Origin: Ferrovibrio terrae
GTDB taxonomy: Bacteria > Pseudomonadota > Alphaproteobacteria > Ferrovibrionales > Ferrovibrionaceae
Length of the DNA: 64,000 nt
Direction: 5' to 3'
Assembly (NCBI RefSeq): GCF_007197755.1
Contig: NZ_CP041636.1
Location: forward strand, 62,001-126,000
The notes beneath the pieces are model-generated. The model saw nothing but the letters and a program-made list of their open reading frames with translations, did no database searches and had not been told where the DNA came from. Both the position numbers and the translations under genes were made by a program. How positions within the stretch are numbered: the stretch's first letter is position 1; each line of letters begins with the position of its first letter. This document shows positions 35,244-44,859 of the stretch, piece after piece.

Positions 35244-37418
35244 CTAACCGAGCCGGAAGAAGCGCACCAGCGTGGCCAGTTCGGCGGCCTGACTCGCCAG
35301 CGCCTGCGCGGAGGCTGAAGTCTCTTCCACCAGGGCGCCATTGCGCTGGGTCATTTCGTCCATGCTGCCGACAGCCGTGTTGATCTGGTCGAGACCGGTG
35401 GCCTGCTCGCGCGAAGCGGCAGCGATCTCGGCAACGATATCCGACACTTTCTTGATCGCCGTGACGATCTCGGTCAGCGACGTGCCGGTCTGATTGACGA
35501 GCGCGGCGCCGGTCCTGACCTGCACATTAGATTCCGCAATCAGCGCCTTGATGTCCTTCGAGGCATTGGCCGAGCGCTGCGCCAGTCCACGCACCTCCTG
35601 TGCCACCACGGCAAACCCCTTGCCGGCCTCGCCGGCGCGGGCGGCTTCCACCGAGGCGTTGAGTGCCAGCAGATTGGTCTGGAAGGCGATCTCGTCGATC
35701 AGACCGACGATATCGGCAATCTTGCGGGCGCTGTCCTCGATGCGGCTGACCGCGGCAACGGCATCACTCACCACACTGCCGCCCTTTTCGGCGGTATCGC
35801 GCGCCGCCACCGCCAGCTGGTTGGCGGCCTGGGCGTTGTCGGCGTTATGCTTCACCGTGGTCGTGATCTCATGCATCGAAGCCGCAGTTTCCTCGATGGA
35901 GGCCGCCTGGCTTTCAGTCCGGCTTGCCAGATCCTGGCTGCCGGTCGAAATTTCAGCCGAAGCCGTCTTTACCGCCTCGGCGTTTTCCGCCAGTCGCCGG
36001 GCAAAGTCGCGCAGGCGTTCGGCCATGCCATTGGCGCTGTCCCTGAGCCGGCCGAATACGCCCTGATACTCGCCGCTGACTTCCCTCGTCAAATCTCCGG
36101 TACTCAATGCTCCAGTGACTTCGGCAAGCTGGCCGGTCACAGCATTTGTCCGGGCAATCATGTCGTTGACCGACTGGCCGACACGCTGCATCACGCCACT
36201 CAGTCCGGCCAGTTCGACGCGCCGCGAAAGATCGCCTTCCGCGGCTGCGGCCACCACCTGGCCTATGGCCTGCTCGAAGCGCCGTTCCTGTGCCTCGCGG
36301 TCGGCCGCAAACTGCGCCCGTTCGACTTCCTGGGCACGCTCAAGGTCAAGTTTCTCCTCTGCGCCGCGTTTGAACACGGCCACTGCACGTGCCATCTCGC
36401 CGACCTCGTCGCGACGTTCCTGGTATGGCAACGCTGTCTGCAGATCGCCCGCCGATACCCGCTGCATCACATCTGTCATGGCGGTGATCGGCGTGGATAT
36501 GCTGCGGCCGAAGAACCAGGCAACCGCAGCACCCACCAGCACCGCGGCCAGCCCGATGGCAATCGTGATCAGATGCGCGCGAGAGACAGTGGCCGTATAG
36601 TCGGTAGAATCCATGACAATGACGACGGAACCAAACGGCTTGTCGGAATAATCGCGCACGGCACCGATCAGCATGGTGCGTGGACCAGCGGTCGTATCGG
36701 CCCGCCGCACGATCATCTGACCACCCAGAGCCGCAGATAAATCCTCCGGACGCGTGAGAGCTGCATCCTCGAAAGTGCCGGCAAACCGCTTCATGCCGTC
36801 CTTATCCTGGACGAACAGCGCCACATCTACGCCGTAGCGCTGCTTGAAGCTGTCGAAGAAGAACTGGCCGAAGGACATACCGAACTCGAAAGAGCCGATA
36901 TGCTTTCCATCATGCAGCATTGGTACCATGCCGCGCACACCCAACCCCTCGACACCGAATTCGAGCCCCTGAGTCGGCTTCCTGCTGGCGTTGGTCGCAA
37001 CGACGGTGTGGCGGAAGGACGACAGGTCGTCGCCGAAGCGGTCCGGCCGGTGCACGCGCAGGAAGGACGTTGCCGGCGGTGTGTGGAACTGCATCTGCAC
37101 TGCGCCGTAATCCTTGCGCAGCGCCTGGAAGGACGGCACGAGCATCTTGGCGAGCCGGTCGCGCTCTCCGGCCGCCATCGCAGCCTGCACATCCGGCATA
37201 TTCGCCACCAGGGCGCTGAGCGCCGTGGCTTTGGCGGCTTCAGCGCCGACGGCCGCAGTGATGTTTTCGTAATAGCTGCGCAGTTCGCGCTGTTCGGCCC
37301 GGTCGACCAGGCCATCCATGACGAACAGCGACGGCGCGACTGCAGCTATCACGGCCATGGCAGAAACGACGACAATGCAGGCGACAAGTCGCCCACGCAA
37401 ACGCATGGTCTTCAGCAT
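35244..37418 (-). CDS. Methyl-accepting chemotaxis protein with Cache-type periplasmic sensor
   Basis: 724 aa. TM1 about 10-35, then a periplasmic domain of about 250 residues with a Cache-like layout ([53 protein letters not shown]), TM2 about 282-305, HAMP ([19 protein letters not shown]), and the signalling domain with [23 protein letters not shown]. It ends [11 protein letters not shown] without a docking pentapeptide. It lies 48 bases after cheW on the same strand and is probably cotranscribed with it. The dCache_3-like subgroup is a guess from pattern; ligand unknown. Confidence 0.94.
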   Translation of the reverse strand: MLKTMRLRGRLVACIVVVSAMAVIAAVAPSLFVMDGLVDRAEQRELRSYYENITAAVGAEAAKATALSALVANMPDVQAAMAAGERDRLAKMLVPSFQALRKDYGAVQMQFHTPPATSFLRVHRPDRFGDDLSSFRHTVVATNASRKPTQGLEFGVEGLGVRGMVPMLHDGKHIGSFEFGMSFGQFFFDSFKQRYGVDVALFVQDKDGMKRFAGTFEDAALTRPEDLSAALGGQMIVRRADTTAGPRTMLIGAVRDYSDKPFGSVVIVMDSTDYTATVSRAHLITIAIGLAAVLVGAAVAWFFGRSISTPITAMTDVMQRVSAGDLQTALPYQERRDEVGEMARAVAVFKRGAEEKLDLERAQEVERAQFAADREAQERRFEQAIGQVVAAAAEGDLSRRVELAGLSGVMQRVGQSVNDMIARTNAVTGQLAEVTGALSTGDLTREVSGEYQGVFGRLRDSANGMAERLRDFARRLAENAEAVKTASAEISTGSQDLASRTESQAASIEETAASMHEITTTVKHNADNAQAANQLAVAARDTAEKGGSVVSDAVAAVSRIEDSARKIADIVGLIDEIAFQTNLLALNASVEAARAGEAGKGFAVVAQEVRGLAQRSANASKDIKALIAESNVQVRTGAALVNQTGTSLTEIVTAIKKVSDIVAEIAAASREQATGLDQINTAVGSMDEMTQRNGALVEETSASAQALASQAAELATLVRFFRLG

Positions 37419-37466
37419 GATCCCCCCGAATCAGTGCTAACGCCAACCTGACCGGTTGGCGCTTTG

Positions 37467-37985
37467 TCAGGCGGCGGCAGACACCGACGGCACGCCGCGG
37501 CTGAACAGGCGGTTCACGTCGAGCAGCGCGACCATGCGGTCTTCATGCGTCGCCAGTGCGCTGAGGAAAGTGTGTTCCTCGTCGGCAGCCGTGGCCGGCA
37601 CCGGCTGCAAAGCCGAGGCGTCGAGCGCGAGAATGTCGGACACGGTATCGACCAGCAGACCGACCGACTCGCTGCCGATCTCGACGACGATGACGACATT
37701 GGCGCTGGTCGCCTGGGTCACGCCGCCGCCGAGGCGGACGCGCAGATCGAAGATCGGCACCACGGCGCCGCGCAGGTTGATGACACCGCGCACGAAGGGC
37801 GGCGTGTTGGGCAGCGGCGTCACGTCGGTCCATGCGCGGATTTCGCGAACGCTGAGCAGGTCGAGGCCGTAATTCTGGTCGCCGATGGTGAAGGTGAGCA
37901 CTTCCTGGCTACCGCCGAGAAGAGCACCGGCCCTGTCGGCAGTGGCGGGCAGAGCGGAAGCCGAAACGGTCGCGGGCATGGACAT
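37467..37985 (-). CDS. cheW: CheW chemotaxis adaptor
   Basis: 172 aa; couples chemoreceptors to the kinase CheA. The core starts at VLTFTIGDQNYGLDLLSVREIR, continues with the conserved FVRGVINLRGAVVPIFDLR and VGLLVDTVSDIL, and ends RMVALLDVNRLFS. Start ATG is preceded by AGAAGG. It is upstream of a receptor gene; no cheA, cheY or cheB lies in the window, so it serves a cluster located elsewhere. Confidence 0.96.
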   Translation of the reverse strand: MSMPATVSASALPATADRAGALLGGSQEVLTFTIGDQNYGLDLLSVREIRAWTDVTPLPNTPPFVRGVINLRGAVVPIFDLRVRLGGGVTQATSANVVIVVEIGSESVGLLVDTVSDILALDASALQPVPATAADEEHTFLSALATHEDRMVALLDVNRLFSRGVPSVSAAA

Positions 37986-38210
37986 GGACTGGCACCTTCT
38001 GTTGTCGCGCGGGTCGCTCTTCTGCGGCGGCGCCTCGAAATCTGGTTAGAAACGCCGCCCCCGGTAACAAAGGACGGCGCATGCCCGGTGGGGCGAGTGC
38101 TATGGCTGAACCCTTCGGCGATCGGAACCGGCAGCAGGCCTGACGCGCCCGCCACTTCAGGGAAACCATAAATATGATTGGCAAATTTCCGGTAAAGCTG
38201 CAAACGGAAT

Positions 38211-38225
38211 CGGGCTTAACGCCCG
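38211..38225 (-). terminator. Weak hairpin after the ThDP-enzyme gene
   Basis: CGGGC TTAAC GCCCG, followed on the minus strand only by ATTCCG, lies 60 bases past the stop at 38284. A second imperfect GAGTG/CACTC pair is just before it. It may terminate the operon that ends with the ThDP enzyme. The remaining gap to cheW (37986-38283, 298 bases) shows nothing else. Confidence 0.3.
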
Positions 38226-38283
38226 AGTGTTATCAAGTGTTTAGCACTCTGAGGCGACTCCCCTACCAAAGCTAGTGGCGAGT

Positions 38284-39834
38284 TCAGAAAACCAACTCAA
38301 CGAGTTGTGGTCCCCGGGTTTCGAGAGCCGCGGCGAAAGCCCGGCTGAAATCGCCCATCTCGGTGACGCGGACGGCGGAAACGCCATGCCCCTTGGCCAG
38401 GGCCACCCAGTCCGGGTCGGGGCGGTCGAGCGTCAGCATGTCGACGGCGCGCGGCCCCGGATTGGCCACACCCACATTGGTGAGTTCGCCGCGCAGGATG
38501 TTGTAGGTGCGGTTGGCAAAAATCACGACGGTGATGTTGAGCTGCTCGCGCGCCATGCTCCACAGCGCCTGCAGCGTATAGAAGGCGCTGCCGTCGCCGG
38601 TCAGCGCCACCACCTTCCGGTCAGGACAGGCCACAGCGCAGCCGACCGCCATCGGCAGGCTGTAGCCGATCGAGCCGCCCATATTCTGCAGCCAGTCATG
38701 CGGACCCGAGGCTTCGCTGGCCGCGAAGATGCCGCGCCCCGAGGTCAGCGATTCATCCAGCACGATCGCATGGTCAGGAATCAGCGCGGCGATGGCGGCG
38801 GCGATCTTTTCCACGCTGACGCCGCCCTCGGGCAGCGCCGGCTCAGGCAGCGGCGCGGGCCCCTCGACCTTCCCTTTCGGCGCCTTCAGTGCATCGGCCA
38901 GGCGCTCCAGCGCATCGAGCAGATCGTCATCCACGTCCGCGACCGGCGTGATGCGACAGTGATCGGGCGTCAGCAGGCTGGGCTGGTCCGGATAGGCGAA
39001 GAAAGCGACCGGACGGCGGCAGCCGACCAGCACCATCTCGTCGGTGTCTTTCAGATAGGCCAGCGCCTGCGACAGGATATAGGGCACACGGCCGACGCGC
39101 GGCAGGTCGCCGCCGCGTTCCATGCGCGCACTGGCGCCGGGATTGGAAAGTCTGCAGCCGGTAACCGCGGCGATGCGCGCAGCCACCTCGAGGCAGGGCC
39201 GCAACAGGCCATGGCCGCCAAGCACCAGCATGCCGCGCGACCCGGCTTTCTTCAGCGCCGCAGCAGCAGCGATGATCGCGCTGTCGTCCACCCTGGCGCG
39301 CGGCGGCGGTGCCACGGCCGGCGCCGGGCCGGTCACCTCGGTCCAGGCGGTATCCGCCGGCAGCACCATGGTGGCGATCTTGCCTGACCCGCTGCGTGCC
39401 ACCGTCACCGCTTCGGCGCCCAGCTTGGCCACGTCATGTGCGGCCTTGGCGCGGCCGATCCATTGCGAGACCGGACGGGCGATGCCGTCGATATCCGAGG
39501 TCAGCGGCGCATCATACTGCAGATGATAGGTGGCATGTTCGCCCACCACGTTGACGATGCCGGAATTGGCCTTACGCGCGTTGTGCAGGTTGGCCAGGCC
39601 ATTGGCGAGGCCGGGGCCGAGATGCAGCAGCGTCGCCGCCGGCTTGTGCAGCATGCGCCAGTAGCCGTCGGCCGCGCCGGTCACCACGTTTTCCTGCAGG
39701 CCAAGCACGCAACGGATGCCGGGCACATGATCGAGCGCCGCGACGAAGTGCATCTCGGAGGTGCCGGGATTGGCGAAGCAGGTATCGACGCCGGAAGCAA
39801 CCAGGGTGCGGACGAGGCTTTCAGCGCCGTTCAT
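38284..39834 (-). CDS. Thiamine-diphosphate enzyme, acetolactate synthase large-subunit-like (substrate unknown)
   Basis: 516 aa starting at MNGAESLVRTLVASGVD. It has all three ThDP-family domains: N-terminal pyrimidine-binding with the activating Glu in LGLQENVVTGAADG (about E48), a central domain, and C-terminal diphosphate-binding GDGSAFYTLQALWSMA ending in the NRTYNIL Asn (GDGx25-30N). It is shorter than true acetolactate synthase, lacks an adjacent small subunit, and belongs to the group annotated as ALS-like or benzoylformate-decarboxylase-like. It decarboxylates a 2-oxo acid by analogy. It follows an MCP gene by about 80 bases and may be cotranscribed with it. Confidence 0.85.
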   Translation of the reverse strand: MNGAESLVRTLVASGVDTCFANPGTSEMHFVAALDHVPGIRCVLGLQENVVTGAADGYWRMLHKPAATLLHLGPGLANGLANLHNARKANSGIVNVVGEHATYHLQYDAPLTSDIDGIARPVSQWIGRAKAAHDVAKLGAEAVTVARSGSGKIATMVLPADTAWTEVTGPAPAVAPPPRARVDDSAIIAAAAALKKAGSRGMLVLGGHGLLRPCLEVAARIAAVTGCRLSNPGASARMERGGDLPRVGRVPYILSQALAYLKDTDEMVLVGCRRPVAFFAYPDQPSLLTPDHCRITPVADVDDDLLDALERLADALKAPKGKVEGPAPLPEPALPEGGVSVEKIAAAIAALIPDHAIVLDESLTSGRGIFAASEASGPHDWLQNMGGSIGYSLPMAVGCAVACPDRKVVALTGDGSAFYTLQALWSMAREQLNITVVIFANRTYNILRGELTNVGVANPGPRAVDMLTLDRPDPDWVALAKGHGVSAVRVTEMGDFSRAFAAALETRGPQLVELVF

Positions 39835-39912
39835 GAATATCTCCACATCTTCGATCCGATTGATGAAATCAGATCGTCAGCATGGGGAGCAAGGCTCTGA
39901 CGCCCGGAAAAC

Positions 39913-41832
39913 TCAGCCCGCCTTAAAAAAGCTCACCAGTTCCGCCAGACGCTGCGCTTCGCCGGCCAGCGACTGCGCCGAGGCCGAAGTCTGTTCGACC
40001 AATGCGCCGTTGCGCTGCGTCATTTCGTCCATCTGGCCGACCGCCGTGTTGACCTGCTCCAGACCCGTGGCCTGCTCGCGCGAGGCCGCGGCGATCTCGG
40101 CAACGATGTCGCTCACCTTCTTGATGGAACTCACGATCTCGGTCAGCGACTGACCGGTCTGGTTCACCAGCGCAGCCCCGGTCTTGACCTGACTGTTCGA
40201 TTCCGAGATCAGCGCCTTGATGTCCTTCGACGCATTGGCGGAACGCTGCGCCAGCGCACGCACTTCCTGCGCCACCACGGCAAAGCCCTTGCCGGCTTCA
40301 CCGGCGCGAGCTGCCTCCACCGAAGCATTGAGTGCCAGCAGGTTGGTCTGGAACGCGATTTCGTCGATCAGGCCGACGATGTCGGAAATCTTCTGTGCAC
40401 TGGTTTCGATCTGCGTGACCGCCGAGACCGCATTGGCCACCACGCTGCCGCCCTTCTCTGCGGTGTCGCGCGCCACCACTGCCAGCTGATTGGCAGCCTG
40501 GGCGTTGTCGGCATTCTGTTTCACGGTGGTGGTTATTTCGTGCATCGACGCGGCCGTCTCTTCGATGCTGGCGGCCTGCGATTCCGTGCGGCTGGCCAGA
40601 TCCTGGCTGCCGGATGAAATTTCCCCCGAGGCATCGCGCACGGTGCGCGCGGTCTCGCTCAGTCGGCCGGCGATGTCGGTCAGCTTCTCGGCCGTGCCGT
40701 TCGCATCGTTCTGGATGCGGGCGAACACACCGGAAAAATCACCACTGATGCGCCGCGACAGATCGCCGTCGGTCATGCCTGCCAGCATGGCGCTGATCTG
40801 CTGCAGTGAGTTGTCGGTCACCGTGAGCAGACGATTGATCCCCTCGGCGATGCGGCCGACCGCGCCATTCAGGTTGGCTGTTTCGATACGATCGCCCAGA
40901 TGCCCGCGCACGGCAGCATCGATGACCTTGGCCACCGAGCGGTCGAGGGCTTCCTCCTGACGCGCGCGATCCGCTTCGTTGCGCTCGCGTTCAGCGAGCT
41001 GTTCGGCCTGGGCCTGGCTGCGTTCGAGCTGCAGCGCCTGATTCTGCACGATCTGCGCCTTGAAGATGTCGAGGCTGCGGGCGATATCGCCAACTTCGTC
41101 ACCGCGCTGAAGGCTCGGGATGACCACATCCTGCCGGCCACCGACCAGGTCGGTGATGGTGGCGGTGATCTTGCGCAGCGGCCGGCTGACCAGCAGCATC
41201 GTGCCGAGCATCAGCGCCACCATGAGCGCCAGCAGCAATCCGCCACCGAGGACGACGGCACGCTGTGAATCACGCGCGTAGCCGGCCTCAAGGTTGGCCA
41301 GGCTGAGCGCCAGTGCCATCGTTCCGACATACTCCTTGTCGCGTCCGGCAGTGACCGGCACGGCGACGATATAATGCGTGGCACTGATCGCCGAGACCGG
41401 CTGACCGGATTTCAGCGTCTGCACCAGCGCCGGCGTGATCAGGTTCGCCACCTCGCGGTTGGGCGGGAAAGCCTTGCTCTCGAATTCAAGAATGACTTTC
41501 TGGCCGACATCGAACACTACCGCATTGGCCAGCGCAGAGCCCTCGAACTGCGCCAGGCTTTCCAGCGCCGGCTGGATCGTCTCCGGCTTGTTCCAGCGTA
41601 CGCCGCCGGAAATCTGCTGGGCCACCAGTGTAGCCAACTGCTGATTGCTGTTGCGAAAATCGGCAAGCGTTGCCTCCAGCCGCAGTTTCAACTGCAGGAA
41701 CACCGTGCCGCCAACCATCACACACAGGATCAGGGCGATGACCAGGCCGAGTTTAACGGCCAGACTGAGCCGCAAGCCACTCCGCTTTCCGCCTGTCATC
41801 GCCGCCCCTGTCGTCACGCTTGAATTCTGCAT
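39913..41832 (-). CDS. Methyl-accepting chemotaxis protein coupled to a secreted Cache protein
   Basis: 639 aa. TM1 about 27-47, periplasmic domain about 48-187 (Cache or CHASE8-like: ATLVAQQISGGVRWNKPETI, ALANAVVFDVGQKVILEFES), TM2 about 189-212, HAMP (SRPLRKITATITDLVGGRQ), a second HAMP-like segment, and signalling domain with [23 protein letters not shown]; it ends LAELVSFFKAG. Its ATG overlaps the stop of the upstream exported Cache-type gene by one base (TAATG), so the two are translated together. The signalling domain is nearly the same sequence as in the other two receptors here, while the sensor regions differ. Confidence 0.95.
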   Translation of the reverse strand: MQNSSVTTGAAMTGGKRSGLRLSLAVKLGLVIALILCVMVGGTVFLQLKLRLEATLADFRNSNQQLATLVAQQISGGVRWNKPETIQPALESLAQFEGSALANAVVFDVGQKVILEFESKAFPPNREVANLITPALVQTLKSGQPVSAISATHYIVAVPVTAGRDKEYVGTMALALSLANLEAGYARDSQRAVVLGGGLLLALMVALMLGTMLLVSRPLRKITATITDLVGGRQDVVIPSLQRGDEVGDIARSLDIFKAQIVQNQALQLERSQAQAEQLAERERNEADRARQEEALDRSVAKVIDAAVRGHLGDRIETANLNGAVGRIAEGINRLLTVTDNSLQQISAMLAGMTDGDLSRRISGDFSGVFARIQNDANGTAEKLTDIAGRLSETARTVRDASGEISSGSQDLASRTESQAASIEETAASMHEITTTVKQNADNAQAANQLAVVARDTAEKGGSVVANAVSAVTQIETSAQKISDIVGLIDEIAFQTNLLALNASVEAARAGEAGKGFAVVAQEVRALAQRSANASKDIKALISESNSQVKTGAALVNQTGQSLTEIVSSIKKVSDIVAEIAAASREQATGLEQVNTAVGQMDEMTQRNGALVEQTSASAQSLAGEAQRLAELVSFFKAG

Positions 41833-42431
41833 TACATGTCCATCAGCATTTCGACATCCAGCCCAACAGTCACCGCGCCGATCACGGCCCCGCCGTCGAC
41901 AATCGAGATGCTGACCTGGGTCTGGAATTTCTGGGTCGATTCATCCTTGTCGACCTTGTCCACGAACACGGCCGTCGGACCGACCGAGAAGGTCTTCTGC
42001 CACTTGGCCTCGTCGCCCTGCCAGTAATCCGAGGTCACGTCGCTCTGACCGACATTCAGCCCCTTGTTGTCCATGACGAAGATTTCGGTGACCAGGCCCT
42101 TGCCCTCGGCTTCCTTCTTTTTCAGGAAAGCGGAAAGAACATTTCCCATCACCTCGTTGATCAGGGGTTTGGCGGACGCCTTGGTTTCGGCGCGCCACTG
42201 CTTGTCGAGCGCATCGATCTTGTCCTGCGACAGATCGGCGTGTTTGACGTTCTGCGCCTTCACCGCCGCAATCACGACAGGATCCTTCATCCATTCGCGC
42301 AGGGTTTTTTCGGCCCAGGCCTGCGCCTTGGGAACATGCTTGTCCTGTGCGGAAGCCGGCGCAGCAAATGTCAGCGGCATGGCTGCGGCGAGAACCAGCG
42401 CGATCATGCGGAATGCGAGATGCAGTTTCAT
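41832..42431 (-). CDS. Secreted stand-alone Cache (PDC-like) sensor protein
   Basis: 199 aa. A signal peptide (residues about 1-28, LVLAAAMPLTFAAPASAQ) is followed by helices and then a compact alpha/beta segment with the Cache/PDC pattern: VTEIFVMDNKGLNVGQSD, TSDYWQGDEAKWQKTF, and the paired strands VSISIVDGGAVIGAVTVGLD. There is no transmembrane or signalling domain, so it should be free in the periplasm. It is coupled to the chemoreceptor gene that follows (TAATG), suggesting it binds a small ligand and acts with that receptor; that functional link is inference. Confidence 0.8.
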   Translation of the reverse strand: MKLHLAFRMIALVLAAAMPLTFAAPASAQDKHVPKAQAWAEKTLREWMKDPVVIAAVKAQNVKHADLSQDKIDALDKQWRAETKASAKPLINEVMGNVLSAFLKKKEAEGKGLVTEIFVMDNKGLNVGQSDVTSDYWQGDEAKWQKTFSVGPTAVFVDKVDKDESTQKFQTQVSISIVDGGAVIGAVTVGLDVEMLMDM

Positions 42432-42723
42432 TTTTCCGTCCCCTCTTTGCGGTGCTTAGTCGAACCGATCTGATCGGCGCGAATTGCAGCCATTCGTATT
42501 CTTATTGTGTCTGTCTGGGACATTAATAAAGGGTAATGCGGCGCAAAAGCCTGCGTCGCTCGCTCCGTGTGCGGCGCACAAAATATCTAAGGCTGTGGAA
42601 CCGCTCTGTAACAGCGAACTTCAGCGTGCAGTCCACCGCATCGCGCTTCGCCCATCTGGCTTAAGAGCGTGACTGCAACTCAGTCGCTGTTGAGGCTGTG
42701 CGAGTTTCCGCGCGTAGCGAAAC

Positions 42724-43767
42724 TCAGACGGTGGCGATGGGTGAAGACGGCGAGCCGACCGCGCCGGTGAGATTGAGTGGCGGCGCGGTGAGCAGGAAGC
42801 GGTTGCGTTTGTGCTCTTTCAGATAGGCGGCCAGTTCGGACAGATACCACAATTCGCCCAGCGGCACGCCGAGCTTGAACAGGCAGTGTTCATGCAGCGG
42901 CAGCATGGCGTGGCTGCCCTCGGCATCTTTTGCAGGCAAACCCTCGACTGCGTAATTGTCGGCGATCAGGCAGCTCACCTTGCTGTCGGTGATCCAGTTG
43001 CGCAGTCTGGCGTCGCGGCCGTCGATCACGGCGCAGGAATTCTCCAGCCGGTGATGATCCGGCTTGCGACCCATCGACATCAGCACCTCGCCGAAGCCGG
43101 TGTAGAAGCAGAGCATGTCGCCCTGCTCGACCTCGACCTTCTGCTTGTCCATCGCCTTCATCAGCAGGTCGTAGCCGACCCAGGTGCGCGCATCGCCGCA
43201 CTCGTCATGCAGGTTGACCAGCACGCCACGCCCCTGCAGGCCATGCCGGGCGAAATTATGGATGCCGAGCGCTTCGGTGCCTTTCGACGGAAAGCGCTCC
43301 AGCCGCGGCTCACCGACGCCGCGATCCTCGACATCGGGAATGTCGCTGCCGCCGCGCCAGCCGTTGTAGAAGACGCGCTCGGGCTTGCCGTCGCCATCGG
43401 CATCGAACATCGAGCCGATATGGGCGAAACTGTCCCATTGCGTGGAATACTGCAGATAGAGCAAAGCGGCATCGTCGCTGGAGACATCGGTGACGCGCGG
43501 ATCGAACAGGCCGAGCGGCAGCGCCATGTTCGGCCGGCCTTCACGCACGACGGCAAACAGCTGCGGCGGGAAGCGGCGCGGATTGAGCAGATTGCCACCG
43601 GGATATTCGAGCGGCAGCGACAGGCAGAAGGTGCGGCCCTCACGCACTTCGGCGATGCCCTGCTTCACCTTCTCGGCCGTGATCCAGTTAACGCGGCCGA
43701 TGCGGTCATCGGCACCGAACTCACCCCAGTTCGACCCGTCCGGGCGGTTGGTCCAGCGCTTCGTCAT
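42724..43767 (-). CDS. Cyclase-family (kynurenine formamidase-like) metal-dependent hydrolase
   Basis: 347 aa starting at MTKRWTNRPDGSNWGEFGADD; an upstream ATG at 43830 is unsupported. The cyclase-fold pattern is visible as LQYSTQWDSFAHIGSMFD (replacing the HxGTHxD motif of KynB), VLVNLHDECGD and a late FARHGLQGRGVLV segment. This longer subfamily is widespread in proteobacteria, and its substrates are mostly unknown; KynB itself is about 210 aa, so kynurenine metabolism should not be assumed. The 292-base gap upstream (42432-42723) holds nothing I recognise. Confidence 0.85.
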   Translation of the reverse strand: MTKRWTNRPDGSNWGEFGADDRIGRVNWITAEKVKQGIAEVREGRTFCLSLPLEYPGGNLLNPRRFPPQLFAVVREGRPNMALPLGLFDPRVTDVSSDDAALLYLQYSTQWDSFAHIGSMFDADGDGKPERVFYNGWRGGSDIPDVEDRGVGEPRLERFPSKGTEALGIHNFARHGLQGRGVLVNLHDECGDARTWVGYDLLMKAMDKQKVEVEQGDMLCFYTGFGEVLMSMGRKPDHHRLENSCAVIDGRDARLRNWITDSKVSCLIADNYAVEGLPAKDAEGSHAMLPLHEHCLFKLGVPLGELWYLSELAAYLKEHKRNRFLLTAPPLNLTGAVGSPSSPIATV

Positions 43768-43869
43768 GTCGCGTCCCCAAATAAGGTGATGGCCGGCCGG
43801 GAAGAGTCTCCCGATCCGGCCATCACACACAGTTCTGCCAAATCTTTCAAGGCAAGGCGCAGTCTTTGC

Positions 43870-44412
43870 TTATGCCGCAGCGCGCTCCCGCATTGCACCC
43901 ACGGAATAATTCTTCCAGCGCGCTTCCACGGCGTCATGCAGATCCTTCTGTTGTCCCAAGGCGAAAACCGTTTCAGCAACGAGGAACATCGGGCCGATCA
44001 GGGCCTGCAGCAGATTGTCGGCCAGCGCCGGACGGCGGCCTTCGAAGGCATGGCCAACCAGCTGGAACACCCAGCCGCCAACGAAGAAGGCGGCAAAGGC
44101 AATCCAGCCCGTGGTGCTGCCCTGGGCCGCGATCCACTCGGCCAGCATCAGGAAGACGAAAGAGAGCAGCATCATCAGGCCGCCGATGCGACGGTCGAGC
44201 CACATGTAAAAGATACCGGTGCCGAACCACAGCAGGGTCGCCAGCGTGACCGTGGTTTGGCCATCCCACAGGGTGAGCAGCGGAACCCAGCTCAGCGGGA
44301 TGAAAATGGCAAACACGATGGCCGGAATGCCGACGAAATGCGTGGCGCGGTTGCGGGCATCGCGGTGATAGGCCGAATACATCGCCATCTGTTCGATGAA
44401 GAAGGGGTTCAT
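43870..44412 (-). CDS. Mpo1-like / DUF962 membrane protein
   Basis: 180 aa, starting at MNPFFIEQMAMYSAYHRDARN after a strong GGAGG site. Four to five hydrophobic segments are seen, and the family motifs YHRDARNRATHFVGIPAI and WIFQ-type GGWVFQLVGHAFEGRRPAL. Yeast Mpo1 (YGL010w) is an Fe-dependent 2-hydroxy fatty acid dioxygenase whose His residues are shared (H21, H30, H-containing GHAFEG). The same activity here is an inference. Confidence 0.88.
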   Translation of the reverse strand: MNPFFIEQMAMYSAYHRDARNRATHFVGIPAIVFAIFIPLSWVPLLTLWDGQTTVTLATLLWFGTGIFYMWLDRRIGGLMMLLSFVFLMLAEWIAAQGSTTGWIAFAAFFVGGWVFQLVGHAFEGRRPALADNLLQALIGPMFLVAETVFALGQQKDLHDAVEARWKNYSVGAMRERAAA

Positions 44413-44596
44413 CGCGGTTTCCTCCATTTTTTATCGAGTTGCCGAGTCGCGGTGGCGAGACGGAAAATCGCTTTGCTGTGGATAACCCTAACCCGGTCTA
44501 AAGCATTGTCAATCGTGGCCTTTTCCGGCTTCCGTAAGGTCACGGGGAAACTCGTTGACTCAGATAGGGCGCCGTCTATCCTCGCGGCGTCGCTAT

Positions 44597-44815
44597 CAGT
44601 CTGGCGGGAGAGACGCGAAGCCCGTTCTACACGGGTTTTGCGCGCCGAAGGAGCAACCGCCCCGGAAACTCTCAGGCCAAAGGACCGACCAGACTGGCGA
44701 TGCTCTGGAAAGCGGAACGGGAGTCCAACCCCGGTCCCACCGAAGGCGTAAGGAGACGCGGTACAGCTTCTCCGAATCTCTCAGGTTCCCGGACAGAGGG
44801 GGCGAACGGCGAAAC
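44597..44815 (+). ncRNA. Tandem glycine riboswitch
   Basis: Two aptamers in series upstream of gcvT. The first is closed by CAGTCTGG (44597-44604) / CCAGACTG (44689-44696) and has the hallmark internal strings GGGAGAG, CGCCGAAGGAGCAA and AACTCTCAGGCCAAAGGAC. A linker of a few bases leads to the second, with CACCGAAGGCGTAAGG and AATCTCTCAGGTTCCCGGACAGAGGGG. Glycine binding normally turns on the downstream cleavage-system genes, and that fits here. The expression platform lies in the 45 bases before the TTG start; I did not resolve its fold. Confidence 0.95.
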
Positions 44816-44859
44816 CATCCGCCGGTTCGACTCTGATTCTGTCTGCAAGGGAACCTCGC

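Noticed and set aside
38284-39834. Biosynthetic acetolactate synthase (ilvB) or glyoxylate carboligase
   Set aside because: No small regulatory subunit or ilvC/gcl neighbours, and the sequence fits the shorter ALS-like group of unknown substrate.
42484-42672. 62-codon frame in the gap upstream of the cyclase gene
   Set aside because: No ribosome-binding site, no domain, and no supporting terminator or promoter; treated as non-coding.
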